This document shows, in pieces, positions 42,059-52,351 of a stretch of 64,000 nucleotides of DNA; within the stretch, counting starts at the first letter, position 1, and every line of letters starts with the position of its first letter. The translations under genes and the position numbers were made by a program. Below the pieces are notes generated by a model. The model was given only the letters and a program-made list of their open reading frames with translations. It was not told where the DNA came from and did no database searches. Source of the stretch: an uncultured Clostridia bacterium (GTDB taxonomy: Bacteria; Bacillota; Clostridia; Christensenellales; UBA1242); the NCBI GenBank assembly GCA_934793215.1, contig CAKVOP010000001.1, positions 124,001 to 188,000 of the forward strand. Direction: 5' to 3'.

Positions 42059-43885
42059 ATGACAACTGAATCCCCAAAACAAATTACAATAGAGAACCTT
42101 TTAAAGGAATTTGATGATGTGGTCGCCATGCATGGCGGAATACCACGCGACTTATGGGGGATAGATTGTCCTCAAACATTGAGGGAGCAAATCCAAGCAC
42201 TTCCTAAAAAAGTTGAATTTGAAGAATATGGCAAAGGTAAAGTTAGACTCCCAAATGGAGATGTAATAGATGACCTTCGACACCTTGAATTTATAACAGT
42301 AGATCCACAATCTTGTAAAGATATGGATGATGCAATATGTTGTGAGATTGCGAAAAATGGCGATTATATTTTATATACTGCTATCGCAGATGTTCCAAGA
42401 TATTTTGATTTGACGGAAGATATTGCAAATGGTGACTTGAACAGCATTGGGCAGGTGTATTTTAATGGCGGGTATACAATGTATAGCCCATTTAAAGCTT
42501 ATAATATTTTGCCAGAAGAGTTGAGTGACAACCTTTGCTCTTTAAAGGCAGGCGAAGACAGGCTTGCTTTTGTTACAAGAATCGTGATTGATCCTGTGAC
42601 AGGCAAGCAGAAAGGTGAGCCCAAAATTATGGAAGCACTTGTAAAAAGTAGGGCAAAACTCTCTTATAACGAGGCTCAAGCCATTGTTGACAGCCAAATG
42701 TCAAAAGTTAGAAGCGAAAATGCTAATGAAGTTGTTATTGGACAGGTTTTGATAGGACAAATGGTTGCTGATTCAATAAGAAATGGATTTGCTAGCCGTG
42801 ACATGGTTCGTTTCCCTGATGAAGAAGAAAGAAGCATTAGCATTGAAGACGGACAAATAAAGGTAGAAATAGAAAAAAGACTTCCTTATCAAGATGTTGT
42901 TGAGGCATTTATGATTATGACAAACGAAGCAAACGCCCAATTTGCTCGTGAGAAGAAGCTAGATGTCATTTATAGAGTGCACGCATCTCCAAACAGCAAC
43001 AATGGTGGAGAAGATATTCTTTCTCTTGTAAGACTTTTACAAATTATGCCTCTTCATGGATTCGAAGAAAGTATTGAGTCTATCTCACAAGTTACACCAG
43101 GAACATTCAATCGAATATTCGACCTTGTTAAAAGTGAAAATGGGGCAAAAAATGAAATATACAAAAAGTTTCTGTCTCGCATCCAAGCAAGAGCAGAAAG
43201 TTCATTGGATATTCCAAAATCAATCTGTTATGACTATATAAGCGGACGTAAGTATGAATACTCTCACTTTGGGCTTCAAAGTGATTGCTACATGCATATC
43301 ACATCACCAATAAGAAGAATAACTGACTATGTTAATATAAAAAATATTCTTGCTTTTGTGCAAGGCAAAGAGCCTCTTTTGGCAGAAATAGTGGCAAAAG
43401 TTGCCATGCAAGCAAACGCCACTTGCGCTGAAGTCGACAAAGCGGGAATGGATTTCATGGAGATTGTTGCTGGTCATTACTACGGAGAGGAACGCATTGT
43501 AAGTGCAACTCTATGTGATTTTGATTATAGCAAAAACGGATACTGCATATTTGAAGATGATGCGACAGGATTTAGAATAAATGTTCCAATGGAAGAATTT
43601 TCTCACGGGCTTTATGTCGAGCAAGAAAAATGGGGATTTACTTTATATGGAGATGTTGTTGCTGCTCTAGGGCAAAAAGAAACACTTTTAGTTCAAGTTA
43701 ATGATGATTTGACAATAAGCGGTCATGTCATTAATGCAAGAAGCCATCATATTGCACAAGAAGGTGGGAAATTTCATTCTGAACGCGAAAGATTTGAAAA
43801 ACGCAAACTTTCCAAAAAGAAAGCAAAAATGAGGGATAGGGCGATGCATTTGCACTATGACCTTGATCCAAGTGAAAGAGAATAA
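42059..43885 (+). CDS. RNase II/RNase R-family 3'-5' exoribonuclease
   Basis: A 608-residue RNB-domain protein. The catalytic aspartate cluster is in VDPQSCKDMDDAI (D82, D88, D90, D91), and HITSPIRRITDYVN is the C-terminal RNB signature. It is shorter than RNase R (usually over 700 residues): the N-terminal cold-shock domains are missing, and the C-terminal S1 region is short and ends in a basic tail (KRKLSKKKAKMRDRA). It may be RNase II-like or a divergent third family member. GAGG precedes the ATG, and a terminator follows. Confidence 0.88.
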   Translation: MTTESPKQITIENLLKEFDDVVAMHGGIPRDLWGIDCPQTLREQIQALPKKVEFEEYGKGKVRLPNGDVIDDLRHLEFITVDPQSCKDMDDAICCEIAKNGDYILYTAIADVPRYFDLTEDIANGDLNSIGQVYFNGGYTMYSPFKAYNILPEELSDNLCSLKAGEDRLAFVTRIVIDPVTGKQKGEPKIMEALVKSRAKLSYNEAQAIVDSQMSKVRSENANEVVIGQVLIGQMVADSIRNGFASRDMVRFPDEEERSISIEDGQIKVEIEKRLPYQDVVEAFMIMTNEANAQFAREKKLDVIYRVHASPNSNNGGEDILSLVRLLQIMPLHGFEESIESISQVTPGTFNRIFDLVKSENGAKNEIYKKFLSRIQARAESSLDIPKSICYDYISGRKYEYSHFGLQSDCYMHITSPIRRITDYVNIKNILAFVQGKEPLLAEIVAKVAMQANATCAEVDKAGMDFMEIVAGHYYGEERIVSATLCDFDYSKNGYCIFEDDATGFRINVPMEEFSHGLYVEQEKWGFTLYGDVVAALGQKETLLVQVNDDLTISGHVINARSHHIAQEGGKFHSERERFEKRKLSKKKAKMRDRAMHLHYDLDPSERE

Positions 43886-43957
43886 TTCATTAAAAGTCAT
43901 TAAAAATTTGCATTTTTTAGCAAAAAAAATGTAGAAAACCATAAATCATTAAAAATT

Positions 43958-43982
43958 ACGCCATTTTATGGCGTTTTTTTTT
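43958..43982 (+). terminator. Terminator of the RNB exoribonuclease gene
   Basis: ACGCCAT (43958-43964) and ATGGCGT (43968-43974) with T8. Confidence 0.93.
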
Positions 43983-44121
43983 ACTTATTTATTTTTGTGA
44001 GAACAATACGAATTACAATAAAGCAATTATTTTTTTGTTCTTTAATTAGGACAGCACATTTACATACCAATATAATTTTATCTAAAATAAAATTTCTCTT
44101 ATAAAATGTATAATCTTTGTT

Positions 44122-44149
44122 TTGTTAATAAAATTAAATTATGTATAAT
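44122..44149 (+). promoter_or_regulatory. Promoter of the phosphoketolase gene
   Basis: TTGTTA (44122-44127), 16-bp spacer, TATAAT (44144-44149). A second TATAAT at 44155-44160 is probably too close to the start codon. Confidence 0.65.
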
Positions 44150-44176
44150 AATTGTATAATAAATTGAGGTGACTAA

Positions 44177-46537
44177 ATGGGAAAGACTTTCTATGATAGT
44201 AAAAAATACTTTGATCTTTTAGACAAATATCTTCGTGCAACTAATTATCTTTCCGTGGCACAACTTTATCTTCTTAAAAATCCACTTTTAAGAGAGCCAT
44301 TAACCCGCTCGCAAATTAAAAAGAAAATCGTTGGGCACTGGGGAACTGTTCCAGGACAAAATTTCGTTTACGCACATATGGATAGGGTTATTTGTAAGTA
44401 TGACCTTAATATGATTTATATTTCTGGGCCGGGGCATGGTGGTAACTTTTTTATCGCCAACAGTTACTTGGAAGGGCGTTATAGCGAAGTCTATCCAGAT
44501 GTAAGTGAAGATGAAAAGGGTATGACAAAACTTTGCAAGCAATTCTCTTTCCCATGTGGTGTATCGAGCCATGTTGCTCCCGAAACGCCAGGCTCAATGC
44601 ATGAAGGTGGAGAGCTTGGTTATAGCCTTCTCCATGGTATGGGGGCAGTGCTAGACAATAAAGACCTTATTGCAACTGTTGTGGTCGGTGATGGTGAGGC
44701 TGAAACTGGTCCGCTTGCAACCTCATGGCACTTGAATAAGTTTTTAAATCCTAAAACCGATGGGGCAGTGCTTCCAATTTTGCATTTAAATGGATACAAA
44801 ATTTCTGGGCCTACGGTAATGTCTCGAATGCCTAAAAAGGAACTTGAATATCTTTTAAAGGGATATGGTTGGAATCCAATTTTTGTAGAAGGTGAAGATG
44901 TTAAAAAAATGCACCTTGTAATGGCAAAAGCAATGGATAAGTGCATTGAAGATATTAAAAAGATTCAAACCTTGGCAAGAAATGGAAAATTAAATAGCCG
45001 TCCAATTTGGCCAATGATCGTTCTTCGTACTCCAAAAGGGTGGACCGCACCAAAATTTGTGGACGGGAAACCAATGGAAGGCTCGTATAGGGCTCATCAA
45101 GTGCCAATAACACTTGAAGAGGAAGGTCATTTTGAAGTTTTAAAAAGATGGCTTGAAAGCTATCATGCAAGCGAGCTTTTCGATGAAAATTATCGACTCT
45201 TACAAGAAATAAAAGATATTTTACCAAAAGGGGACAAAAGAATTTCCGCAAACCCAGTCACAAACGGCGGACTGCTTTTAAAAGACTTGATTTTGCCGAA
45301 TATTTATGACTATGCAGTGGACACCGAAGGGCATGGCAAAGTTAAAAGACAAGATATGCTTGAACTAGGCAAATACATGCGAGACATTTTTATTTTGAAT
45401 AAAGATAATCATAATTACCGCATTTTTAGCCCAGATGAAGCAAATTCAAACAGAATTGGAAGTGTTTTCGAAGTGGAAAACAGAAATTTTCAAGAAACAA
45501 TTTATAAAACAGATGATTTTCTTGCTCCTGATGGACGCGTAATGGACTCGTACTTAAGTGAACATGCTTGTGAGGGCTGGCTTGAAGGCTATATCTTGAC
45601 GGGTAGGCATGGAGTGTTTGTGACTTATGAAGCGTTTGCAAGAGTTGTTGATTCTATGATAAGTCAGCATGCAAAGTGGCTAAAAATAACAAGGGCACTT
45701 CCTTGGCGTGCACCAATTTCATCGTTGAACTTGGTTTTGACTTCCAATATCTGGCAACAGGACCATAATGGTTATACACATCAAGAGCCGGGACTTCTTG
45801 ATCACTTATCTAATAAGAAGTCGGAAATTGTAAGAATTTATCTTCCACCAGATGCAAATTGTCTTCTTTCTTGCTACGACCATTGTCAAGCAAGCAAAAA
45901 CTATATTAATGTCATCGTTGCTTCAAAGCACCCATCTTACCAGTGGTTAAATATGGATGAAGCGGTTAGTCATTGTACCAAGGGGCTCTCAATTTGGGAG
46001 TGGGCTTCCACTTGCAAAGAAGGAGAAATTCCTGACCTAGTTCTGGCATGTGCAGGAGATACACCAACTATTGAGGCTCTCGCTTGTATTTCTCTTGTGA
46101 AAAAGTATATGCCAGATGTTAAGGTGAGATTTGTAAACATTGTGGATATAATGAAACTGCAATCAAATTCCGCTCATCCTCATGGACTTACCGAAGCAGA
46201 ATTTGATAAGATTTTCACGAAGAACAAGCCTATTATTTTCAATTTCCATGGTTATCAAAAATTTGTTCATGGTCTTTTAATGTCAAGAAAAAATAAAAAT
46301 CTAGAAATTCATGGCTATGAAGAAGAGGGAACAATTACCACTGCTTTTGATATAAGAGTGCAAAATAAAATTGACCGTTATCACCTTGTCAAGGCAATAA
46401 TAACTAAACTTAATCTTACAGAAAGATATTCACTCGTTCTTGAAGAAATGGATAGACTGCTTGATAAGCATATCAAATATATTGCAAAGTATGGAGTTGA
46501 TATGCCAGAAATTGTAAATTGGAAATGGGAAGATTGA
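44177..46537 (+). CDS. xfp: Xylulose-5-phosphate/fructose-6-phosphate phosphoketolase
   Basis: A thiamine-diphosphate enzyme that splits xylulose 5-P or fructose 6-P into acetyl phosphate plus a triose or tetrose phosphate. The 786-residue product has the usual length and signatures: GHWGTVPGQNFVYAH, ISGPGHGG, the TPP-binding VVGDGEAETGPLA, and GYTHQEPGLLDHL near the C-terminal half. It suggests a heterofermentative or bifid-type carbon flow yielding acetyl-P. GAGGTG precedes the ATG; single-gene unit. Confidence 0.98.
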   Translation: MGKTFYDSKKYFDLLDKYLRATNYLSVAQLYLLKNPLLREPLTRSQIKKKIVGHWGTVPGQNFVYAHMDRVICKYDLNMIYISGPGHGGNFFIANSYLEGRYSEVYPDVSEDEKGMTKLCKQFSFPCGVSSHVAPETPGSMHEGGELGYSLLHGMGAVLDNKDLIATVVVGDGEAETGPLATSWHLNKFLNPKTDGAVLPILHLNGYKISGPTVMSRMPKKELEYLLKGYGWNPIFVEGEDVKKMHLVMAKAMDKCIEDIKKIQTLARNGKLNSRPIWPMIVLRTPKGWTAPKFVDGKPMEGSYRAHQVPITLEEEGHFEVLKRWLESYHASELFDENYRLLQEIKDILPKGDKRISANPVTNGGLLLKDLILPNIYDYAVDTEGHGKVKRQDMLELGKYMRDIFILNKDNHNYRIFSPDEANSNRIGSVFEVENRNFQETIYKTDDFLAPDGRVMDSYLSEHACEGWLEGYILTGRHGVFVTYEAFARVVDSMISQHAKWLKITRALPWRAPISSLNLVLTSNIWQQDHNGYTHQEPGLLDHLSNKKSEIVRIYLPPDANCLLSCYDHCQASKNYINVIVASKHPSYQWLNMDEAVSHCTKGLSIWEWASTCKEGEIPDLVLACAGDTPTIEALACISLVKKYMPDVKVRFVNIVDIMKLQSNSAHPHGLTEAEFDKIFTKNKPIIFNFHGYQKFVHGLLMSRKNKNLEIHGYEEEGTITTAFDIRVQNKIDRYHLVKAIITKLNLTERYSLVLEEMDRLLDKHIKYIAKYGVDMPEIVNWKWED

Positions 46538-46630
46538 TTATTTTATAATTAATTTAAATAAGTAATCATACATGTTAAAATGTAAACGTGTTATTGAAAA
46601 CACTCTTTGAGAAAAATAACAATAAAACAA

Positions 46631-46657
46631 AAAAATGCTTATATATTAAGCATTTTT
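46631..46657. terminator. Bidirectional terminator between xfp and the FAD gene
   Basis: AAATGCTTA (46633-46641) and TAAGCATTT (46647-46655) with A-run and T-run. Confidence 0.92.
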
Positions 46658-46704
46658 TGTGTTTATTTGAAGTTTTTAAATGATTTTAATAACAAATATT
46701 ACAT

Positions 46705-48285
46705 TTAAAATTGTTTTGTTTTAATATTTTCGTAAATCTTTTCGGCACATTTTATGCCGTCTTGGGCGGAAGAGATTATTCCTCCCGCATAACCCGCACC
46801 TTCCCCAACGGGGTATAGTCCATGAATTGAAGATTCATAGTTTTCGTCACGATTTATTGTAAGTGGACAACTACTTCGTGATTCTACAGCGATAAGAAGA
46901 TTCTCATCTTTTGCAAAACCATTTAGTTTTTTGTTTAAAATTGGAAGAGCTTCTTTAAGGGCTGTTGTCACAAAACTTGGCAAGCACTTTTCTATCTTTG
47001 TTAAAGTTATGTTTGGTCTATACGATGGATTTATATTAGAGTTTACTCTTTTCCCAAGAAACTCTCCAACGCTTTGGGCTGGTGCATGATAGTTGTTCCC
47101 ACCCAACGCAAATGCGAGACGCTCATATTTATCTTGAAATTCAATTCCTGCAAGTGGGTGAGAGGAGTGATAATCTTCTGGTGTTACATTGACTAGAAGA
47201 GCACTGTTGGCGTTTTCTTTATCTCGTGCAAATTCACTCATGCCATTTGTAACTATTCTGCCTTCCTCACTAGAAGATGCAACGACTTGTCCCCCGGGAC
47301 ACATGCAAAATGTAAACACACTTCTTCCACTTGGCAGGTGTGTTACTAGTTTGTAATCTGCTGGTGGCAAAAGGTGAGCACTTTTTCCATATTGAGCAAT
47401 GTTTATGTCGCTCTGTTTTTGTTCAATTCTTACACCCATAGCAAAAGGCTTTTGAGATAATTTTACGCCTTTTTCGTACAAAAGTTTAAATGTATCTCGG
47501 CCGCTATGACCTACGCAAAGCAAAAGGTGATTTGTTGCAATCTTCTTGCATTCTCCGCTATTGAGGTCAAGCACAGTGACCGAAATTATCTGCCCATTAT
47601 TAGTGTCAAAATCAGTCATCTTATGGCTGAAATATATTTGACCGCCCAAATTTAAAATTTCTTCGCGAAGAGATTTTACAACATTTTTAAGTTTGTCGCT
47701 CCCTATGTGAGGTTTGGCGTCATAGAGTATTTCTGGTGGTGCACCGAAATTGACTAATTCTTGTAAAACAGCCTTGCAGTGCCTATTTGAAACGTTGCTG
47801 TTTAATTTTCCATCGCTAAATGTTCCCGCACCACCTTCTCCAAATTGAACATTAGAAAAAATGTTTAACTTTCCTTTTCCCCAAAACTCCAAAACATCTT
47901 TTTCTCGTTCGTCAACCTTTTTCCCTTGTTCCAAAATTACAGGCTTCAATCCCATTCTAGCGAGTGCTAGACCTGCAAACATTCCACTTGGACCAAAACC
48001 AATTATTACAGGAGACGGATTGATAGATTTTTGTTCGTATTGAAGTGAAAAGTCTTCCTCTTCATATTTCAAATCTTTGAAGTTGTTTTCAAGATTTTCT
48101 TCTAGTTCTACGATTGCTGAAATCATATAATAAACATTTGGCTTCCGTCTTGCATCGATTGATTTTTTAAAAATTTTAATCTTTTTTATTGTTTTTTGAG
48201 GTAAATTAAGCGTTTTTGCACAAATTATTGATAATTTTTCATCAGTATAAGGTGGAATTATTTTTAAATTATCAAGTTTTATCAT
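46705..48285 (-). CDS. FAD-dependent oxidoreductase of the NAD(FAD)-utilising dehydrogenase family
   Basis: A 526-residue flavoprotein. The dinucleotide-binding GFGPSGMFAGLALARMG lies near residue 96, preceded by a small N-terminal domain, and the C-terminal FAD motif reads LYPVGEGAGYAGGI. FGEGGAGTFSDGKL and FCMCPGGQVVASSSE are family hallmarks. The reaction is not known. It overlaps the upstream flavoprotein gene by 4 bp, so the two are co-translated. Confidence 0.88.
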   Translation of the reverse strand: MIKLDNLKIIPPYTDEKLSIICAKTLNLPQKTIKKIKIFKKSIDARRKPNVYYMISAIVELEENLENNFKDLKYEEEDFSLQYEQKSINPSPVIIGFGPSGMFAGLALARMGLKPVILEQGKKVDEREKDVLEFWGKGKLNIFSNVQFGEGGAGTFSDGKLNSNVSNRHCKAVLQELVNFGAPPEILYDAKPHIGSDKLKNVVKSLREEILNLGGQIYFSHKMTDFDTNNGQIISVTVLDLNSGECKKIATNHLLLCVGHSGRDTFKLLYEKGVKLSQKPFAMGVRIEQKQSDINIAQYGKSAHLLPPADYKLVTHLPSGRSVFTFCMCPGGQVVASSSEEGRIVTNGMSEFARDKENANSALLVNVTPEDYHSSHPLAGIEFQDKYERLAFALGGNNYHAPAQSVGEFLGKRVNSNINPSYRPNITLTKIEKCLPSFVTTALKEALPILNKKLNGFAKDENLLIAVESRSSCPLTINRDENYESSIHGLYPVGEGAGYAGGIISSAQDGIKCAEKIYENIKTKQF

Positions 48286-49439
48286 AAGTTATCTCCTACA
48301 ATCTTTCCACTCGTGAAAGCCCATTGCAAATTGTATCCTCCGCATTCGCCGTCTACATCACATGCTTCGCCAATAAAATAAAGATTACTAAATTTCTTGC
48401 TTTCGAGGTTTTTTGTTAACGATTGAAGTTTAACTCCGCCAGAAATAACCTGATTATTATCATAAGTGCCCTTTACTTCAAAAGTGAAGTTCTTTATGTG
48501 TTTAGCGAGGCTTCTAGCATCGTCATTTGACAAACTTGAAAGCGGGAGTGATTCGTCTAAACGGACGCGATTTAAAATTTCGTAACCAATGGCTGGAAGA
48601 ATAAAACCATCAAAAATATGGCTTATTTTTCTAGGAAGCATCTTCCTAGATAATAAGATATTTTCGATTTCTTTCTCACTTTTATTTGGGAAAATATCAA
48701 TCGAAATAGTTCCTTTAAAGTTTTTAATTCTTGCGAGTCTTGCCGAAAGATTAAAGATACATATTCCACTTAATCCGCTGTCTTTAAAAAGCACTTCGCC
48801 ATTATCTTTAAATTTTTTTCCGTTTGGCAATGAAAGTGAAACTTCGCAATTTGTGATTTTAGAACCAGAAAGTGAACGGGTGGGTGCTGTTTTAAGTGCC
48901 ACTAGGCTAGGGTATGGATTAGAAATTTCAACGTCAAATTGTTTTTTTGCAAAATCAATACTTTTCCCTCCCAAAGCATAAACGAGTTTATGGCAACAAT
49001 AATCTTCATCATTAGTTTTTATCATAAAGTTTCCATTTCCTTCTTTTACACTTTGAATTTCTGTATTCCCAAAAAATTTCACTCCGCTTTCTTCAAGAGC
49101 AAGTTCCAAAACTGTTGTAACCGATTTTGCACTATTAGATAATGGATATATTCGTCCTTCATTGTCAACATATGATTCGAGGCCTATTTGTTTGAAAAAT
49201 TTAATAGTGTCCTCACTTGAAAATCGTTCTAGGAAATTGTCAATATTTTGATTAAAAAATATGCTTGACATATTTTGGTTTGTCAAGTTGCATCGGCCAT
49301 TGCCTGTCACTAAAATTTTTTTCGCAGGTCTATTATCTTTGTCTAAAATGGCAACGTTCTGGCCCTTGCGTCCTGCACTAATTGCACAAACACAACCACT
49401 CGCACCACCGCCCAAAACTATAACATCAAAAAATTTCAT
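48282..49439 (-). CDS. HI0933/BaiN-family NAD(P)/FAD-dependent oxidoreductase
   Basis: A 385-residue flavoprotein with N-terminal GGGASGCVCAISAGRKG, KKILVTGNGRCNLTNQN, and C-terminal FIGEACDVDGECGGYNLQWAFTSG, all typical of the HI0933 (YhiN/BaiN) family. The enzyme's physiological substrate is uncertain; bile-acid and tRNA roles have been suggested for relatives. First gene of a two-gene flavoprotein operon. Confidence 0.9.
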   Translation of the reverse strand: MKFFDVIVLGGGASGCVCAISAGRKGQNVAILDKDNRPAKKILVTGNGRCNLTNQNMSSIFFNQNIDNFLERFSSEDTIKFFKQIGLESYVDNEGRIYPLSNSAKSVTTVLELALEESGVKFFGNTEIQSVKEGNGNFMIKTNDEDYCCHKLVYALGGKSIDFAKKQFDVEISNPYPSLVALKTAPTRSLSGSKITNCEVSLSLPNGKKFKDNGEVLFKDSGLSGICIFNLSARLARIKNFKGTISIDIFPNKSEKEIENILLSRKMLPRKISHIFDGFILPAIGYEILNRVRLDESLPLSSLSNDDARSLAKHIKNFTFEVKGTYDNNQVISGGVKLQSLTKNLESKKFSNLYFIGEACDVDGECGGYNLQWAFTSGKIVGDNL

Positions 49440-49510
49440 TTTTCACCTAAAAATAGTTTAGCATAAAAATCATTTAAAATCAAAATATTTACTTTCCGTT
49501 GTTTATATTT

Positions 49511-49539
49511 TTGTCTTTTGGTAAAAATTGTTATAGAAT
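49511..49539 (+). promoter_or_regulatory. Promoter of the 49550 gene
   Basis: TTGTCT (49511-49516), 17-bp spacer, TAGAAT (49534-49539). It leaves only about 4 nt of leader plus the GAGG box, and rules out the upstream ATG at 49499. Confidence 0.65.
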
Positions 49540-49549
49540 TCGAGGCGAA

Positions 49550-50047
49550 ATGGATAAAAAATACAAGTTTATGCTTGCAAATCATATTGTAGGAACGGCA
49601 CTATGCCTTTTGATGCTTATTTTTTGTGCATCAAATTTTATTACGGGAAACGAAAATCTTACGGGGATAAATTTAATAATTGCCCCTAATGGAGACCCAA
49701 TAGCTTCAACGATTTCAATTTCGATAGTGTTTATGATAACCATACTTGCTGTTATGGGAATTGTGAGTTTTTGTCTCCTTCTTGCTGACTTTGAAATTAT
49801 TGAGAATGAAAAAACATTGGATATGCTTGTAAAATTTCAACTTATTTTAGCGTTGTTTTTAGTTACACTGACGTTTGTAACATTAATATGTTTGAAATTG
49901 AAAACGACTGAATTGAATCGTGGGCAGTCTTCACAAAATACTTTGGGTATAGGCGGTGTTATAAATTTTGTTTTTTCGCTTGTTCTTCTTACGCAATCAT
50001 TTGCATTGAGATATATTGACAAAATTGACTTTGAAAAGATTAAATAA
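49550..50047 (+). CDS. Four-helix membrane protein, unknown
   Basis: A 165-residue protein with four predicted membrane helices (about 9-30, 52-78, 93-115 and 132-150) and short loops. No family recognised. ATG 49550 is chosen because GAGG at 49542-49545 precedes it and the promoter lies just upstream; it is shorter than the frame opening at 49499. No operon partner. Confidence 0.62.
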   Translation: MDKKYKFMLANHIVGTALCLLMLIFCASNFITGNENLTGINLIIAPNGDPIASTISISIVFMITILAVMGIVSFCLLLADFEIIENEKTLDMLVKFQLILALFLVTLTFVTLICLKLKTTELNRGQSSQNTLGIGGVINFVFSLVLLTQSFALRYIDKIDFEKIK

Positions 50048-50464
50048 CAAAATCGTAAAAAGAAAAAGGTTAAAATAAACTTGTTATCCAACTAAATTTC
50101 GTTTTTTACTCAATTTTTATTAGTTTTTTGACACTTATAGATGAATTTTAAAATAATTTATGATATAAATATTTTGTATTAAAGAATTTAGTTTTAATTC
50201 GTTTATCCTGTCAATGATAATTAAATCACTTTGCAACATGTTTTTATGTCACCAATATGTTGTGCAGAATAAAAAAGAATGTCTATTTAGAAATTGACAT
50301 ACATACAAAAAATTGTTTTTAATTTATCGTCATTGTTGGTTAATATGTTTAAGTGGTTAATACGATAAATACAATCTGTGAGAGATTGTGAATTTGTAAA
50401 AATTTATTTGTAAGTTTTAGATAAACTATATAAAATATGCTATCATGTTAATAGAGGAGGAGTT
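50048..50464. other. Gene-free stretch
   Basis: About 415 bp of AT-rich sequence. I see no gene, RNA or strong terminator. The last 40 bp hold a likely promoter (TATCAT near 50440) and the GAGGAGG ribosome binding site of the next gene. Confidence 0.5.
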
Positions 50465-51016
50465 ATGTGGTGGAGTAAAGTGTGTTCTTTATTGAGCAAT
50501 TTTTTACCTTTTGGTATTTATTTGCTAGTTTTAAGTTTTGTTTCCAATTTTAGTTGGGTTCTTCGTGGCGTTTTTATTGGTCTTGTTTTAATACAGTTTA
50601 TTTGTGTTTTAATGTTAAAATATACAATTAATAAATATGTCGCAAAATTCCCATATTCGGGCAAAGAATACAAAATTGTGAGAGTGACAAGAGATAGAAA
50701 TTCATCTTTAAATTTTTTAGTAACAAATATATTCCCATTAATTTCACTGGATTTAAGCAATTATGGAATGATAGCATTTACAATAATAACTATTATCATC
50801 GTCATAATACTTTTCTTCAAAAATAATTTATATCTTTACAACCCAATACTCGAAATTTGGGGATTTAGAATATATAATATTGAACTAGAAGAGATAAATG
50901 AAAAAGAAACCACCCAAAATGTGGTTTCTAAAACATTAATATCAAGTAAACTTATTCCGCTAAATTCTAATATTAGAATCAAGGAATTTGAAGATGACAT
51001 TGCTTTTAATCAATAA
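50465..51016 (+). CDS. Membrane protein, unknown, 183 residues
   Basis: Three or four hydrophobic helices (about 9-30, 33-52, 83-105 and 107-120) and a charged C-terminal tail. Spacing and composition suggest a small integral protein, with no family recognised. GAGGAGG precedes the ATG. The last 11 bp overlap the 3' end of the convergent minus-strand gene, and no terminator lies between them. Confidence 0.62.
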   Translation: MWWSKVCSLLSNFLPFGIYLLVLSFVSNFSWVLRGVFIGLVLIQFICVLMLKYTINKYVAKFPYSGKEYKIVRVTRDRNSSLNFLVTNIFPLISLDLSNYGMIAFTIITIIIVIILFFKNNLYLYNPILEIWGFRIYNIELEEINEKETTQNVVSKTLISSKLIPLNSNIRIKEFEDDIAFNQ

Positions 51017-51962
51017 TTTCGTTTCCAGGGGCGTTATAAATTTGGTCTATATCAATGTAATCTCTTTTTAAATCATTGCACAAAAATTTACTAATTATTT
51101 TTTGTTTGTCTTCGGAGTCGAGGAGTAAGTCTCCTTGACTATTTTTTTGAATGTTATACTTTTTCAAAAAGTTTTGTGCATATTTATTCTCTGATTTGAG
51201 GGCAATCAATTTTCTCTTATCGTAATTGTTGTAGCAATAATAATTTTTGCCTTTTAAAGAATAAGACTCTAATGCGGCAATTGAATCTTTGCTAAAAAGA
51301 TTTGCTGATTTTATGTCGTTCATCGCTTCTATCATTTGTTCTTTTAAACTATTTTCAAGTCCAAACACTGATTCAATTAAATTGCTAAAAAGGTATACCT
51401 CATTGTCAAAAATACAAGCAGACAAAGATAAAGGAAATTTTAAGTCGTATTTTACTGGTTTTGCAGTTCCTGAATTATCAATGCTAAATATAAATTGTTT
51501 GCATTTTACAAATGGAGTTCCTTTGCAAAATAAATATACATCTTTATCTTCAAGTTTAGTGTAAATAGCCAAACAATTCGCATATTTCTTTGCTAAAGAA
51601 ACATTTTCTGTATTTGAAATGGCTAACTGACTTAAACAATTCTTTATTTTACTTGAATTTCCATTATCCAAATTGAGATCAATAAAATCAATGGTTGTTT
51701 TATTATTGCTGTAATTAAATTCTTTTATTTCGCTAGTTTTCGAAATAGATGACTCGGCCTTGTTGAGTAGGGTTTCAATATATTCCTTAATGTCGCTGGT
51801 TTTTAAGTTTATTCTGTAACAAGGATAGTTAAAGAGAGCCTCTTTTTCGCTATATTTAGTTAAAAAAGCCATAACCGACATTTCTGCGGAACCATTTGGC
51901 AAATTGTGGATTTTGCTTTTTAGTTCTATTAAGAACTCTTTCAATTCATCGGTGTTTTTCAT
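51006..51962 (-). CDS. Hypothetical cytoplasmic protein, 318 residues
   Basis: A soluble, Ser/Lys/Asn-rich protein with no signal peptide or membrane helix. No family recognised. It appears to contain two similar-sized domains (about 1-120 and 130-318). GGAGG lies before the start on the minus strand, which supports the gene. It converges with a membrane-protein gene. Confidence 0.6.
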   Translation of the reverse strand: MKNTDELKEFLIELKSKIHNLPNGSAEMSVMAFLTKYSEKEALFNYPCYRINLKTSDIKEYIETLLNKAESSISKTSEIKEFNYSNNKTTIDFIDLNLDNGNSSKIKNCLSQLAISNTENVSLAKKYANCLAIYTKLEDKDVYLFCKGTPFVKCKQFIFSIDNSGTAKPVKYDLKFPLSLSACIFDNEVYLFSNLIESVFGLENSLKEQMIEAMNDIKSANLFSKDSIAALESYSLKGKNYYCYNNYDKRKLIALKSENKYAQNFLKKYNIQKNSQGDLLLDSEDKQKIISKFLCNDLKRDYIDIDQIYNAPGNEIID

Positions 51963-52351
51963 TAAACCTCCATTATTATGGATTCATTATACCATAAAGT
52001 TTCTAAAAAGTACAGATATTTGTAAAAAATTGTAAAATATATTTGCTTTTAATCAAAAAATGTCACAAAATTAACAGCTCCATTTTGTGGCTAACCAGAA
52101 TAAAATTTTTCGGCAGTAGTTAAACATTCCTTTATAATCTTGATTTATTATTTTTCTGAACATAATATAGTGGTTGTTTAAACTTACTTTATATATCTCG
52201 TTATAATTGAAACGCAAATATTTTAAAGAAACATTTAAAAAAATTAGCAAGAAATGGGTAGCCCCGTATCGACCTTGTGTGTCAAGAAATGTTAGAGATG
52301 ACATTTTGATAAACAAAAAGACGCCATGCTAGCGTCTTTTTTATTGAAAAT
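51963..52351. other. Stretch left of the tRNA-Arg remnant
   Basis: Holds AT-rich sequence, a GC-richer patch at about 52256-52290 on which I recognise nothing, and a terminator hairpin AGACGC/GCGTCT (52319-52337) that probably ended the original tRNA-Arg transcript on the minus strand. An 81-codon minus-strand frame (52071-52316) crosses it, but I see no ribosome binding site or homology. Confidence 0.45.
52315..52342. terminator. Terminator next to the tRNA-Arg remnant
   Basis: AGACGC (52319-52324) and GCGTCT (52332-52337) with A-run on one side and T-run on the other. Confidence 0.88.

Noticed and set aside
52071..52316. 81-codon minus-strand frame left of the tRNA-Arg scar
   Set aside because: No ribosome binding site or homology; it starts inside the terminator of the former tRNA.
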